Shown: positions 44,401 through 53,320, numbered from the stretch's first letter. The stretch is DNA of 64,000 nucleotides from Legionella quateirensis (GCF_001467955.1 NZ_LNYR01000003.1:62001-126000), one strand, 5' to 3'. The notes: generated by a model from the sequence alone, not told the origin. Made by a program: numbers and translations.

Positions 44401-44619
44401 AAATAAAATTACAGCATCTTTAGTGCCTAATCCCAGCTTATTAAAGGGACACTTGAGTGGATCAACTGATATTGCAAAAAGACCACAACCCTCTGTAAGG
44501 CCTCGTTCTTGAGTAGATATGATTCCATCACTGCTTATGAAGGCAATAGAAACTCCTGGAATCTGTGCTTTAGACATGACGTCCAGCAAAAGTAATTCTG
44601 CCATTTTTGCATAAGACAT
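41500..44619 (-). CDS. Tandem serine beta-lactamase-like hydrolase, 1039 aa
   Basis: Two copies of a class C/esterase-type beta-lactamase domain. The first has VFGAASLSKPVFAYL (SxxK), a YSN and HSGDMN; the second repeats VFEAASLSKPVFAYI, DYSGVAY and HWGDNG. Each contains its own SLSK catalytic tetrad. I set the start at the ATG 44619 (MSYAKMAELLLLDV) because the more distant start is TTG with no domain before it. No signal peptide is present, so it may be cytoplasmic or exported by another route. The last 30 residues are acidic and Gln-rich with GLF at the end. A function in beta-lactam handling is not implied by fold alone. Confidence 0.75.
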   Translation of the reverse strand: MSYAKMAELLLLDVMSKAQIPGVSIAFISSDGIISTQERGLTEGCGLFAISVDPLKCPFNKLGLGTKDAVILFDGKLYYVNQTTQSVHKIQLNESNQSSYQKLRESCTDTYKLADPQESELITTLTGLAPPTKVKPETVFGAASLSKPVFAYLVQKLIESNATNQAKPGTGKFNLDKFNLSQFDLDTPLFHILPLEEFEIEGMKFDMTDTSAVVCAKALTARMVLSHTTGLAHGEMKFQFIPNPKEKDSKEKMHGYSNVGIVYLQQVIEKLTEANLETLAKNNVFDRCDMTHSTYEPSKAYHSLLHAEREPIFDEMKPGQIVLLKEDEQLTAYWLENGKIVNRSFPERVVPGILGQLPDKGKLSNNLELIEAVISQYGCKEPKPCAANTLRTTATDYAKFVKYLSHDNSIENPFVPHAFMTHDRGLAGAIGTARDKIPELILSHVAWGLGWGLQTNEKEEVVTAYHSGDMNDCRAWVAVNLKDKSAVVFFANSHNGHILAEHIIPSTIQIELASHYFFPKWGFARTLDELGGKTNNWGINPFPRPNSPKELTSSLGELQKRSNIPSIATAIISDRGVVTTQEVGVTNVNKPEEVTSSTVFEAASLSKPVFAYIVLKLAQKGLIDLDKPLHEYGDFGPPEMRTDKNYKKLTARMILSHQAGLPNEFSSPESLKYVSEVGKQFDYSGVAYQFLGEIVEHITSKSLEALAQEEFAKIGMTDSSFMPPTGCSLIKLPDEEEEPTSERIKKLLKDTLDVHGQLSIILHKDKLFVAERAINGSVQIIEKNSSQIEEKSLKEIKARFAQIPPFFWSKPIPIEARELPLVTTIVGHPPAHAATIAIGHDKDGSVNLKQKFYMVHPAGSLYTTTSDYAKFLKACVNDPYVRWEMFKPIVSSLRDKDTKALSQGVSNDILDQISWGLGIGIQKNTDGTRIAFHWGDNGTGRNLAAINLTTDEAVVCLTNSENGPAVFREIAEPIVGDLSAIGQWLSIREDLPLYTRAKESPVQEMSQHLQEQTQIKSTDEVVTIGQQEKEQKPSDLGLF

Positions 44620-44783
44620 AAAATTGCTCAAAATACAAACCAGTGATTTAATTATACCTGAAGCCGTAAAATTTATTCCCAATCAGCATTTTTTTTACGA
44701 ATTTTTTAACATTGGCGGATGCTCAAATTGGCGGCTTTTTACCGGACAGAATCCCCCTAGATGGATTAAGTTGATATTTAATT

Positions 44784-44820
44784 AAATTTGGATCGGTAAA
44801 AATAGCACCGATCCAAATTT
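44784..44820. terminator. Strong 14-bp hairpin between the MerR gene and the serine hydrolase gene
   Basis: Arms AAATTTGGATCGGT (44784-44797) and ACCGATCCAAATTT (44807-44820) pair perfectly around a nine-base loop. It is 12 bases past the MerR stop on the minus strand. The base of the stem is A/T so it could terminate in either direction. No additional long T-tract follows. Confidence 0.55.
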
Positions 44821-44831
44821 ACATCTATTGT

Positions 44832-45776
44832 TTACATTTTGTAGACATCTAAGATACTTTTAAGCCAAGCTTTTGCTTCTGGACTGACCTTATCATCATT
44901 CAAAGCAATGTCACAAACAGCATATTTTCGTGAGGTTTCTTCACCATACATATCATCTAAGGCCTTATTCCAAAGCGTTAATACGGTTGAAGCTGGTGCT
45001 TTCCCTACTTGCTCAAGAATGCTATAAAGTCTGTCTTTCCAATAAGCATCTAAGGCTTTTTCTAGCCATGTCATGATTTCAGCTGTTAAACCAATGTCCT
45101 CAAGGCCTTTTCCTTCACCAAATCCCTTTTCCCATTTTTTGGTCCTCAGGTGAGCATATTTTTTACAATATACGCTATTAACCCATTCCATGTAGTTTTT
45201 TCCTGTTTGGATACCTATAGTGGAATCAGGGTCATGTTTCATGTTTTGTTTCAGTTCATCTAGGAGTTGATGCCATTGTTTTTCAAACTCAGCCTTGTTA
45301 TTTGTTTTCATTTCCTTTTCAAATGCTACATATTGTTTTAATTCACCCGGAGTGAATATTTCTTTAACCCAATCATGTTCAAGATGCTCTGCCATTTTAT
45401 ATACCTCAATCAGTTGAATAATGGTTTCCCATGGAATGGATTGATTGATATCAACAGAGTCAATAATGCTTCTTAAGGTTTTAGCTCCGGAAGTGCATGC
45501 CGCTGCTTTTTGTTCTAACACTTGAGCTTGGGCTTCAAAATGGTTTAGCGCATGACGTTCTTCAGAGAGCAAGGTTTTGATTTGCGACAACTCAAAACCA
45601 AAAAACTTTAAAGCAATAATCTGTTGTAATTTCAATAAATCCTTCTCGGAGTAAATACGATACCCATTGGACCGTCGCAATGCAGGTTTAAGTAAACTAA
45701 TGCGGTCATAATGATGCAATGTTTGCACCGAAACACCGGTCAATTTGCTTAAGTCTTTTACGAACCATTGAGTCAT
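44832..45776 (-). CDS. MerR-family regulator with TipAS-like C-terminal domain, 314 aa
   Basis: Residues 1-70 form the MerR HTH: MTQWFVKDLSKLTGVSVQ, TLHHYDRISLLKPALRRSNGYRIY. Residues about 75-115 are a coiled coil. From about residue 150 the helical TipAS-type drug-sensing domain follows (VNSVYCKKYAHLRT, LEKALDAYWKDRLY, LWNKALDDMYG). A near-perfect AAGGAGG precedes the ATG. Its own promoter lies in the gap to the P-loop gene. TipAS regulators bind peptide-like or other drugs, fitting the resistance-like operon upstream. Confidence 0.85.
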   Translation of the reverse strand: MTQWFVKDLSKLTGVSVQTLHHYDRISLLKPALRRSNGYRIYSEKDLLKLQQIIALKFFGFELSQIKTLLSEERHALNHFEAQAQVLEQKAAACTSGAKTLRSIIDSVDINQSIPWETIIQLIEVYKMAEHLEHDWVKEIFTPGELKQYVAFEKEMKTNNKAEFEKQWHQLLDELKQNMKHDPDSTIGIQTGKNYMEWVNSVYCKKYAHLRTKKWEKGFGEGKGLEDIGLTAEIMTWLEKALDAYWKDRLYSILEQVGKAPASTVLTLWNKALDDMYGEETSRKYAVCDIALNDDKVSPEAKAWLKSILDVYKM

Positions 45777-45852
45777 AGCATTACCTCCTTAAGAACAAAG
45801 GTAAGATATATAGTAACAATAGGGTCAAGCGCTTTTTTCATAAAATGGATAT

Positions 45853-46425
45853 TTATTTTTTTATACCTAACGTTTCAAGGACAAATTCACAGCGCTCTGT
45901 AATCGTTTTTTTAGGCACAAGCACGATTTCAAAACCAAACTCCTTATATACATCTATGTGAATTTTCTCAAAAATAAGGGCATCTTCATAACTGATTTTG
46001 CGAGCGGAAGTTGGTTCAACAAACCCAAGATTTTCAAAAAAGAATACGTTGCGTTGATAGATACCCGTCTTTAGGCAGCGGTCAACTTCAGCTAATAAAA
46101 CAGATGAGGGTGTAAAATCACGATGATGCCAATGAGAGGAATAACGTCCCAATGCATAAGCACAAAACGGCGATCGATCATAAAATTGCAACTCGCCTTG
46201 AGCATTCAATTGCCGTAATTTTTGTGTTAAAACAATCTTATCTACAAAATCAGTCTGTTCCCATGGACGCATAGTGCCCATTGCCTGCCCCTCGGCAATG
46301 ACATCTGTTGCAGACTCAGGAATCACTACATACCCTAATCTTTTCAATGCCAAAATAACAGAAGTTTTTCCACTGCCTGGGGTGCCAGTGAAGATAAAAC
46401 GATTTGCTTGTTCTAAGTTATTCAT
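45853..46425 (-). CDS. P-loop ATPase/kinase-like protein, 190 aa
   Basis: The Walker A is GTPGSGKTSVILAL (14-27). A further segment RQLNAQGELQFYDRSPFCAYALGRYSSHW is similar to an AAA_28/NadR-like kinase domain; YDRSPFCAY could supply the Asp-Arg step. It overlaps the DUF1653 gene by eight bases. The protein family is typed as AAA family ATPase; its substrate is unknown. Confidence 0.7.
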   Translation of the reverse strand: MNNLEQANRFIFTGTPGSGKTSVILALKRLGYVVIPESATDVIAEGQAMGTMRPWEQTDFVDKIVLTQKLRQLNAQGELQFYDRSPFCAYALGRYSSHWHHRDFTPSSVLLAEVDRCLKTGIYQRNVFFFENLGFVEPTSARKISYEDALIFEKIHIDVYKEFGFEIVLVPKKTITERCEFVLETLGIKK

Positions 46426-46630
46426 TTAATTTAAATCTTTTTTGGACCTCGCCATTTATTTCAATGTCTTCAAGAAACATCTTAAGAGGTCGAACCCATA
46501 GTTCAAAATCGCCGTAAAGCGCTCTGTAAACTACCATATCTTCCAAGCTTTCTGAGTGCCTGGCAACATCAATCACTTCATATAGATTGCCTTTATAATG
46601 ACGGTATATTCCTTTTTTTATAAAACTCAT
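46418..46630 (-). CDS. DUF1653 protein, 70 aa
   Basis: GIYRHYKGNLYEVIDVARHSES, then MVVYRALYGDFELWVRPLKMFLE, matches DUF1653, a small beta-rich family with no assigned function. Its start overlaps the end of the triple-GNAT gene by four bases and its end overlaps the P-loop gene by eight, so it is translationally coupled at both ends. Confidence 0.85.
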   Translation of the reverse strand: MSFIKKGIYRHYKGNLYEVIDVARHSESLEDMVVYRALYGDFELWVRPLKMFLEDIEINGEVQKRFKLNE

Positions 46631-48111
46631 AGTACCTTCTTCATATAATAACGCTTATGACCTTTAGGGCAGTCATCCAGAACCCCAAATTCCTCATAAC
46701 CATGTTTGAGATAAAAATCTTTTGCTTGAAAATCAAAGGTATCGAGGTGAATTAAAGTCACTCCTAATTTTGTTGCTTTCTCCTCAACTTTATTGAGTAA
46801 AATGGTACCCAAACCTTGGTTGCGATATTTTTTCTCAACAAAAAAGACACTGATGTACAGGATCTTCCATGTATAAACCTCTGAACAAATACCAGCTATT
46901 ACTTCATCACCATTTTTGATCGTAACGTTTATATCAATTACTTCAGGTTTTTGTGTGGAAGGCACGCACGATTTATTAAACTCAAACAACTTTTGATCTA
47001 CAATTTTAAATGAATCTTTTGCATTGAATTCCAATTTATAGTTTGTATTTGGTACATACACATCGCAGCTATCAGTTATTTTTTTAGTTATGGTATCACT
47101 TTCTGCATGCAAATTTTTGGTTAATTTTTTCGTAAACCACAAAATTAAATCATCATCCAAGGGATATGTTTCCCCAGGAATGGTTGGTTTATAACCATAA
47201 GTTACCCCTAAACCATCAGGAATATAACCTCTGTTAACATAAAGCCGTTGAGCTTGTCCATATCCTCCATCGGGACCACCATATAATCCAACACCAATAC
47301 CTACAACATCACACTGACTTGCTGCCTTGTCTTCAGCAACAGTGAGCAAAGCACTGCCTATTCCAATTTTGCGAAAAGCAGGCAGTACATTTAAGTCCAT
47401 AATTTCTGGGACTCCTTTACGGGCAAAGGGTTCATAGTGGGAGGCCCATTTTAGAGTAACATAGCCTGCAATTTGATCTTGAACATAGGCGACCCAAACT
47501 GCTCGCTCAGATTGTTGTTGTTCTTGATGGTACCCTTCAAACAATGACACAGGTTTTTGCCAATTTGCTTTTTGAAACGCATCGACCAAAACGGGGATAT
47601 CGGATAATTCCAGGAGTTTAATGGCAATTGACTGTTGGTTTTCTGCTAAAGCTTCAAGCTGCTTCACCATATAAACCATACTCCACTCATACCCCGCGGG
47701 TTTTAAATCAAAAAGAGCGTTAAAACCAACTGACTGATAAAATCGGTAGGTTTTAAGGTAATTCTCTTCCGATTCAGATGGGCTTAGGGTTTCAACGGTT
47801 ATGGTTTTAGCTCCTTGTGTTGCAGCAAAATGGCAAGCCGCTTCGATTAATTGCTTTCCTACACCTTGACGATGATAGTCACGTTTTACAGCCATCCAGT
47901 AAATATTGGCGTTATTAGGATAAGGAAAATCAATAGCAACGAGGCCAATCATGTTATCCCCATCTTTTGCCGCAAAATTAGTGCGTGTGTTTACACCTAT
48001 TGCGTAGTGCTCGTTTGCTTCTGGTAATCCAAAGTATTCTGGCAAATCCTTTGTAATGGTTCGACATAACGATTGAGCCAAATCCCCCGTTATTTTTTCG
48101 ATTTGAATCAT
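46627..48111 (-). CDS. Three fused GNAT N-acetyltransferase domains, 494 aa
   Basis: Residues about 1-155 form a GNAT domain (YWMAVKRDYHRQGVGKQLIEAA, the acetyl-CoA loop). Residues about 160-330 form a second (LNVLPAFRKIGIGSALLTVAED), and residues about 350-494 a third (FFVEKKYRNQGLGTILLNKVEE). Each has its own R/Q-x-x-G-x-G/A motif. Substrates are unknown. The neighbouring aadA-like and GrpB-GNAT genes suggest drug or small-molecule acetylation, but this is inference. Confidence 0.8.
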   Translation of the reverse strand: MIQIEKITGDLAQSLCRTITKDLPEYFGLPEANEHYAIGVNTRTNFAAKDGDNMIGLVAIDFPYPNNANIYWMAVKRDYHRQGVGKQLIEAACHFAATQGAKTITVETLSPSESEENYLKTYRFYQSVGFNALFDLKPAGYEWSMVYMVKQLEALAENQQSIAIKLLELSDIPVLVDAFQKANWQKPVSLFEGYHQEQQQSERAVWVAYVQDQIAGYVTLKWASHYEPFARKGVPEIMDLNVLPAFRKIGIGSALLTVAEDKAASQCDVVGIGVGLYGGPDGGYGQAQRLYVNRGYIPDGLGVTYGYKPTIPGETYPLDDDLILWFTKKLTKNLHAESDTITKKITDSCDVYVPNTNYKLEFNAKDSFKIVDQKLFEFNKSCVPSTQKPEVIDINVTIKNGDEVIAGICSEVYTWKILYISVFFVEKKYRNQGLGTILLNKVEEKATKLGVTLIHLDTFDFQAKDFYLKHGYEEFGVLDDCPKGHKRYYMKKVL

Positions 48112-49067
48112 AGCATTTTCCCTACGGCAGTATCTCTCGCATCACCTTCATAGCCATCTGGATCATCAAATGGCATGTCGATGTAATCATTATTTCTATA
48201 AAATCGTAGCGCATCCGATGAAGACTCCACGTGCACGCTTTGATAGCCTTGGGTTTTGAGCCACTTTTCACATAACGCCAAGAATTGGCTGCCGTATTGA
48301 TGGTTTCTTTTTTCCTCATCAATCACAATGATACGCAAAGCTGCTCTCTTGTGAGGCCATAATTGCAGATGGGCATAACCAATGATGTCACTTCCCTGAG
48401 ATAAAACGAAATGAACATGAGCATCATGCTCAAAAGTCCAAATGTAAGGGTCAGAAAGACCTGCTTTATCAAAAAAATAGAACTGTCTGAAATGACGTAC
48501 TTTATCCCATTCACGCGGTGTTAATGCCTTCACCACTCTTAATCCATTAAACCCTGCTTTTTTATCAATTGTTGCAATAAAGTGTTCTTTACCCAAGCAA
48601 TAGGCAGTAATGTCATAGGGATGTTGATGCGCCAACTCGTGTTTTAAGCGTGCATAAGCTTCCTTATCTTCCGGATGTGTTCTCATCCAGTCCCTAAATT
48701 TTAAATGCCGCTCGATTTCGGAGTTTCCAAGCTCAAAAATATGAGCATGATGTGTTCTTAGGTTATCTCCCTTTTGGAAATAGCGTCGAAAAGGGATGCC
48801 GTATTCTCCTTTGGCTTCATAGCCAAATACCTGCATGGCAGCATTGGCACTGTCTACTTTGCTAATATCTAAAACAACTGGAATCATATCGATTATTGGT
48901 TTTGCAGCCAAACCAGGTACTGAAGTGGAACCGATATGATGAATTTCAATACAATTACTGCCTAATGCCTTTTTAATTCGCTCTGCTTCCTGTTCAAATT
49001 GCATAGACCAATTAGCATCATAAGAAACTACTTCGATAAGCCATTGTTCTTGGTTGACTTCCATCAT
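48108..49067 (-). CDS. GrpB/UPF0157 domain fused to GNAT acetyltransferase, 319 aa
   Basis: Residues 1-165 match GrpB-type nucleotidyltransferases (UPF0157): WSMQFEQEAERIKKALG, HHIGSTSVPGLAAKPIIDMI (DNA pol beta-like catalytic GST with DMI). Residues 175-319 are GNAT: RIIVIDEEKRNHQYGSQFLALCEKWL. Its start directly follows the aadA-like gene end. Fused nucleotidyl- and acetyltransferase domains suggest a small-molecule-modifying protein. Confidence 0.82.
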   Translation of the reverse strand: MMEVNQEQWLIEVVSYDANWSMQFEQEAERIKKALGSNCIEIHHIGSTSVPGLAAKPIIDMIPVVLDISKVDSANAAMQVFGYEAKGEYGIPFRRYFQKGDNLRTHHAHIFELGNSEIERHLKFRDWMRTHPEDKEAYARLKHELAHQHPYDITAYCLGKEHFIATIDKKAGFNGLRVVKALTPREWDKVRHFRQFYFFDKAGLSDPYIWTFEHDAHVHFVLSQGSDIIGYAHLQLWPHKRAALRIIVIDEEKRNHQYGSQFLALCEKWLKTQGYQSVHVESSSDALRFYRNNDYIDMPFDDPDGYEGDARDTAVGKML

Positions 49068-49850
49068 TTATTCTCTCTCTTGAATATGCTGAACCATTTC
49101 ATCCACAAATGCAGAGACTTCTTGCCAGGTTTCTTCGGTCAAGATATCGCTTGCATGATTTAGTTCCGCTTTAGTTAATGCTCGTTGAATTAAAACTCGC
49201 CATTTTGGGAATTGATTTTTAGCCCAAGTTCCAGCTTTTAACTTAGAGCCTTGTTCCTGATGTTGGAGCACATACAAAGCCCTGCATAGAGTTAATACAG
49301 CATAATATTGATACCCTAAAGAATTTCTGGTATGAATAACCCAATCTTGCCACTCAATGGCCTGTTTTTTGACATGCTCTATAAACTCACTATTTGATAC
49401 AGGAGCAATAATCGACTTTGCTGATGGACCGTATAGAATGAGACTATTTGTTTGCAACAAATAGTAATTAATAAGCCAATCTGTTCCTGCTTTTTTGAGG
49501 TGAAACGGTTCTCCTGGGCTAATGACAGCAATTTGACCTTGCTCTGTCTTAAAATGTTGTAACATTCTATAAGATGCATAAGCCACTTCAATTCGGTCAT
49601 TCCAAGCTGGGAAATTCTGAACAAGATTGGTATGCAAATCACCTAAAGCTGCAAATTCTTCTGGTGTCATTTCTTGGTTTAATGCCACAAGAACATCAAT
49701 GTCGCTGGTTGTTTCATCAAAATCACCCCAGACGAATGAACCATACACGTAAACACCCAACAAATGTTCTTTTAAAATCGATTGCAAGCCGGATAGTAAG
49801 TCATTAAGTAAATGATGCACTACCCTAAACTCTATATGTGGTTTATTCAT
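49068..49850 (-). CDS. AadA-like nucleotidyltransferase with DUF4111 domain, 260 aa
   Basis: The polymerase-beta nucleotidyltransferase core is LLGVYVYGSFVWGDFD, then TTSDIDVLVAL, giving the GS and DxD motifs of aminoglycoside adenylyltransferases. The C-terminal helical DUF4111 domain (YAVLTLCRALYVLQ, GTWAKNQFPKWRVLIQ) is the same as in AadA. Aminoglycoside adenylation is possible but not shown. It overlaps the ABC transporter gene end by eight bases. Confidence 0.82.
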   Translation of the reverse strand: MNKPHIEFRVVHHLLNDLLSGLQSILKEHLLGVYVYGSFVWGDFDETTSDIDVLVALNQEMTPEEFAALGDLHTNLVQNFPAWNDRIEVAYASYRMLQHFKTEQGQIAVISPGEPFHLKKAGTDWLINYYLLQTNSLILYGPSAKSIIAPVSNSEFIEHVKKQAIEWQDWVIHTRNSLGYQYYAVLTLCRALYVLQHQEQGSKLKAGTWAKNQFPKWRVLIQRALTKAELNHASDILTEETWQEVSAFVDEMVQHIQERE

Positions 49851-51657
49851 TTGCTACCCCACTATCCACTAAGTCTTGAGACTCTTCTTTTCGTTCATCG
49901 GGTAAAAACCCACCTACCTGCGCATCCCACAGTGTTTTGTACAAACCACCGCGATTCAATAGTTCAGTATGTGTACCGTCTTCAACAATATGACCTTTAT
50001 CGAATACTAAAATTCGGTCCATATGCAGGAGAGTAGATAAACGATGCGCAACTACCAAGGTTGTTTTTCCCTGCATCAACTCCCAGAGACTCTCTTGAAT
50101 GTTGGATTCTGTAATGGAATCCAGCTGAGACGTGGCTTCGTCCAACATTAAAATGGGCGCATTTTTTAAAATCGCCCGTGCTATGGCAATGCGCTGGCGC
50201 TGACCACCTGAAAGCTTCACACCACGTTCACCGACCAAGGTCTCATAACCTTCTGGCAAAAGACTAATGAATTCATGCGCATGGGCCTTCTTGGAGGCTG
50301 AAATGACTTCCTCATCCGAGGCTTTTGTCCTGCCATAACGAATATTATCCATGAGGTTTCGATGAAAAAGAGTTGGGTCTTGTGGAATCATGGCAATGGC
50401 TTGCCTTAAACTCTCTTGAGTCACTTCGGATAGGTTTTGACCATCGATTAGAATTTGCCCATCCACTACTTCATAAAGTCGTAAAATCAAATTAACAAAA
50501 GTGGACTTGCCGCTTCCTGAATAGCCCACCAAACCCACTTTTTGACCGGCTTCAATTGTGACCGACTTATTCTGGAACAGGGAGTAACCACCTTGGTAAT
50601 GAAATTTTACCTTGGAAAATTCAATTCGTCCCTGCGTGACAATTAATTGGGGTGCATTATTCTTATCCTGTATCTCATGAGGGATGACCAATGCATTTAA
50701 ACTTTGCTTTGCTTTACCCAAGGCTTGGTTAAATTGGTCCACTTGGTACATGGTGTACCACATCATATGCCCCAATTCCATGGAAAGTCCAAGAATCAAA
50801 GCAAAATCACCAATGCTCACCAGTCCCTTGCCATACAAGTGAATTAAGGTAATCGATGCCAAACCCATCATTACCGCAATCATTCCACCTTGGGCGCAGC
50901 ATAATAAAACAATAAACAGTTCTTTTTTCTGAAAAGCCCGTTGTACCGAGCGAAAAAAAGTATTCATACGCTCTACTTCAAAGCCTTTACGTGAAAAAAT
51001 ACGAATATTGGATTGATTCGCCAGGCTATCGACTAATTGCCCAGAAAGCTGTGATTCAGAACTTGCATGGTCATCAGATAATTGGACTAATCGTGCCGAC
51101 ATCCAAATACTAAATGAAGCAAAGGCAATAAACCAAAAAAATAAAATATAAAAGAACAAGACATTAACAAAATAGGCTGTAATAAATGAAACCACTAACA
51201 ACGAAGCACCACGAAGAAAATCGACAGACACGCGATGCAAAATAATCTCAAGATTATCAGCAAGAGTGGTAATTTGTGTGGCAATTCGCCCAGATAGATT
51301 ATCCTGAAAAAATTGCGTACTACTTCCCAGCACATACTCAAACATTTGGCTAATGATTTGGTTTTTAATCACTGCTTCGTATTTGTAGTTCAAGTACCCA
51401 ATTGTTCGCCAGGTGATATTGTCAAAGACAATAAAGTTCACTACCAGTAATCCAGCGATCCAATACAAAGAGGAGAAGTCTGTATTTGTCTTTGCCGCTA
51501 AGGTATTAATGAAGGACTTAATCAATAAACTATTAAACGGTCCCCAAAATCCAGCCATTAAAGCAAGCAGGATAAATAAAAAAACCATGCGACGATACGG
51601 TTTTAAAAAATGCCACATAAAAGAGCCTATGTGATTAGGCAAACGATTAGTCATCAT
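49843..51657 (-). CDS. ABC exporter (fused permease-ATPase), 604 aa
   Basis: A type IV ABC half-transporter with a six-helix membrane domain (residues about 10-310) and an ATPase: GYSGSGKSTFVNLIL (Walker A), VKLSGGQRQRIAIARAIL (signature) and ILMLDEATSQLDS (Walker B). The start is ATG at 51657, sharing bases with the end of the ABC-F gene. It likely exports a drug or lipid-like compound as a dimer. Confidence 0.85.
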   Translation of the reverse strand: MMTNRLPNHIGSFMWHFLKPYRRMVFLFILLALMAGFWGPFNSLLIKSFINTLAAKTNTDFSSLYWIAGLLVVNFIVFDNITWRTIGYLNYKYEAVIKNQIISQMFEYVLGSSTQFFQDNLSGRIATQITTLADNLEIILHRVSVDFLRGASLLVVSFITAYFVNVLFFYILFFWFIAFASFSIWMSARLVQLSDDHASSESQLSGQLVDSLANQSNIRIFSRKGFEVERMNTFFRSVQRAFQKKELFIVLLCCAQGGMIAVMMGLASITLIHLYGKGLVSIGDFALILGLSMELGHMMWYTMYQVDQFNQALGKAKQSLNALVIPHEIQDKNNAPQLIVTQGRIEFSKVKFHYQGGYSLFQNKSVTIEAGQKVGLVGYSGSGKSTFVNLILRLYEVVDGQILIDGQNLSEVTQESLRQAIAMIPQDPTLFHRNLMDNIRYGRTKASDEEVISASKKAHAHEFISLLPEGYETLVGERGVKLSGGQRQRIAIARAILKNAPILMLDEATSQLDSITESNIQESLWELMQGKTTLVVAHRLSTLLHMDRILVFDKGHIVEDGTHTELLNRGGLYKTLWDAQVGGFLPDERKEESQDLVDSGVANE

Positions 51658-53113
51658 GATAAACACCCTCTGATTGTTCCCCATTGAAATGATATATCTT
51701 CCCTTGATGAACGTGATACCTGGTTTCAATGTGAATGGATTCTAAAAAGTCATGGTCGTGAGAAATAACCAACATTGCGCCTGGAAATTCACGTAATACC
51801 TCGATGATATGAGCGCGTGTCTCCAAATCCACATTGTTGGTTACCTCATCTAAAATAAGTAGTTTAGGCGGATTGGCGGCAATTAAGGCTAAAGAAAGCC
51901 TTGCCTTTTCACCACCAGAGAGATCTTTGACCTGTAGTTCTACTTCTTCATTTTTGCGAAATAAAAAGTCATTCAAATGGACACGAAGTTCAGCATGAGA
52001 AGCATGGGGCATCTGACTTTTCATCAAATCCAGAACTGTTTCGTCACAATCCAGATGTTGATAATGCTGATCGAGATACCCAATTGTATTGCGCTCTGGA
52101 AGAGTCCATTCACCTGTTCTCTTAATGTGACTATCCCCCAAGATCGCTTTGACAAAGGTGGACTTCCCTGATGCGTTGTCCCCATACAATGCCACCCGTT
52201 CGCAGCCATTCAAGTGAAAATGAATCTCTTCAAGAATCACATCGAAAGCCTCGTAGGCAATAGAAGCGTCTTGAATCCTGATTAAGGGCTTATGGTGGTC
52301 AAGACCATTTAATTTAAATTTGGGCTTAATCGTTTCCGGAAGATTTAAAGATGAAAGCTCTTCAAGCGCCTGTTGTTTTTTATGATTAATCTGACTTAAT
52401 CGTTGATTTCCTGTTGTCATTGCATTGGCCAGCTTTGAATGAGATCGAATCGTTGGCCATTTACGCTGCGCTATCTTTTTTTCACCCTGTACACGAGAAC
52501 GTTTGTTCCGTTCTTGTTCTCTCATTAGAGCAAGATGGGATTCTTTCTTCTCACGTGTAATCCGTGATAATTCCTGTTCAATCGATGCTTTCTTGTCTTT
52601 AAGCATGTGCTGATAATCACAATAAGCCCCTCTAAATATAGTGAGCTTACCTAAATCAATATGCCATAGAGTATCTGCGACTGTATTGATGAGCTCCGTA
52701 TCATGAGAAGCAATGATCAACGTCCCTGGATAATGCAGGAGCATACGCATTAAAGAACGACGATTGCGTCTGTCCAGATGATTTGTGGGTTCATCCAACA
52801 ACAACACATTCGGATCTTCAGACAATATTTTGGTTAATGCTTGGTTTAATCGTTGACCACCACTTAAATCAGGACACTCTTCAATCACTTGGGGTAAATA
52901 ACCAATACGAACATCCTGTGGCATTTTAATTTCGCCAGCAGAAGCTGAACAAAGACCAGCAAGCATCTTAAGTAAGGTTGATTTTCCTGAGCCATTTCGG
53001 CCAATCAATGCAATACGCTCACCAAAATGGATTTCACCACTGAAGTCTTGAAAGCAGATTTTATGCGGATAGATAAGACCTAGGTCTTTAAATTGAATCG
53101 GTTTATGGTGCAT
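51647..53113 (-). CDS. ABC-F family ATPase, 488 aa
   Basis: Two ABC domains without membrane segments: domain 1 (GRNGSGKSTLLKMLAG, LSGGQRLNQALTKIL, LLLDEPTNHLD), a charged linker (residues about 175-280) and domain 2 (GDNASGKSTFVKAILG, LSGGEKARLSLALIA, LLILDEVTNNVD). The domain signatures are complete. Length and arrangement fit antibiotic-resistance ABC-F proteins (MsrE/Lsa size) that protect the ribosome; housekeeping EttA-type members are longer. It starts the resistance-like operon. Drug specificity cannot be deduced. Confidence 0.85.
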   Translation of the reverse strand: MHHKPIQFKDLGLIYPHKICFQDFSGEIHFGERIALIGRNGSGKSTLLKMLAGLCSASAGEIKMPQDVRIGYLPQVIEECPDLSGGQRLNQALTKILSEDPNVLLLDEPTNHLDRRNRRSLMRMLLHYPGTLIIASHDTELINTVADTLWHIDLGKLTIFRGAYCDYQHMLKDKKASIEQELSRITREKKESHLALMREQERNKRSRVQGEKKIAQRKWPTIRSHSKLANAMTTGNQRLSQINHKKQQALEELSSLNLPETIKPKFKLNGLDHHKPLIRIQDASIAYEAFDVILEEIHFHLNGCERVALYGDNASGKSTFVKAILGDSHIKRTGEWTLPERNTIGYLDQHYQHLDCDETVLDLMKSQMPHASHAELRVHLNDFLFRKNEEVELQVKDLSGGEKARLSLALIAANPPKLLILDEVTNNVDLETRAHIIEVLREFPGAMLVISHDHDFLESIHIETRYHVHQGKIYHFNGEQSEGVYHDD

Positions 53114-53320
53114 GGTTTACTCTTAAGCATGTCTTTTAGGACAATAAAAAAATAGAAAATCAAAAATGACTTTCTCTCTTCGCCCTATAGATGGGCGTAC
53201 TTAAGATGTAATTTTCATGGCGTTATAAACCTACTTTTGAGGGTTTTTCATATTATTTCAAATTTTAAAGCAAAATAATCACTAAAGTCAATATGAATTT
53301 TTGACTGCAACGGAGTGCGT
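53114..53320. other. Leader region of the ABC-F operon
   Basis: No gene. The minus strand contains a very short frame MKNPQK (53231-53251) and a small CGCCC/GGGCG hairpin (53181-53197). ABC-F genes are often controlled by leader peptides, but I cannot demonstrate attenuation here. Confidence 0.3.

Noticed and set aside
53181..53251. Short leader peptide and hairpin before the ABC-F gene as an attenuator
   Set aside because: The hairpin is only five base pairs without an adjacent T-tract and the peptide has no ribosome binding site.
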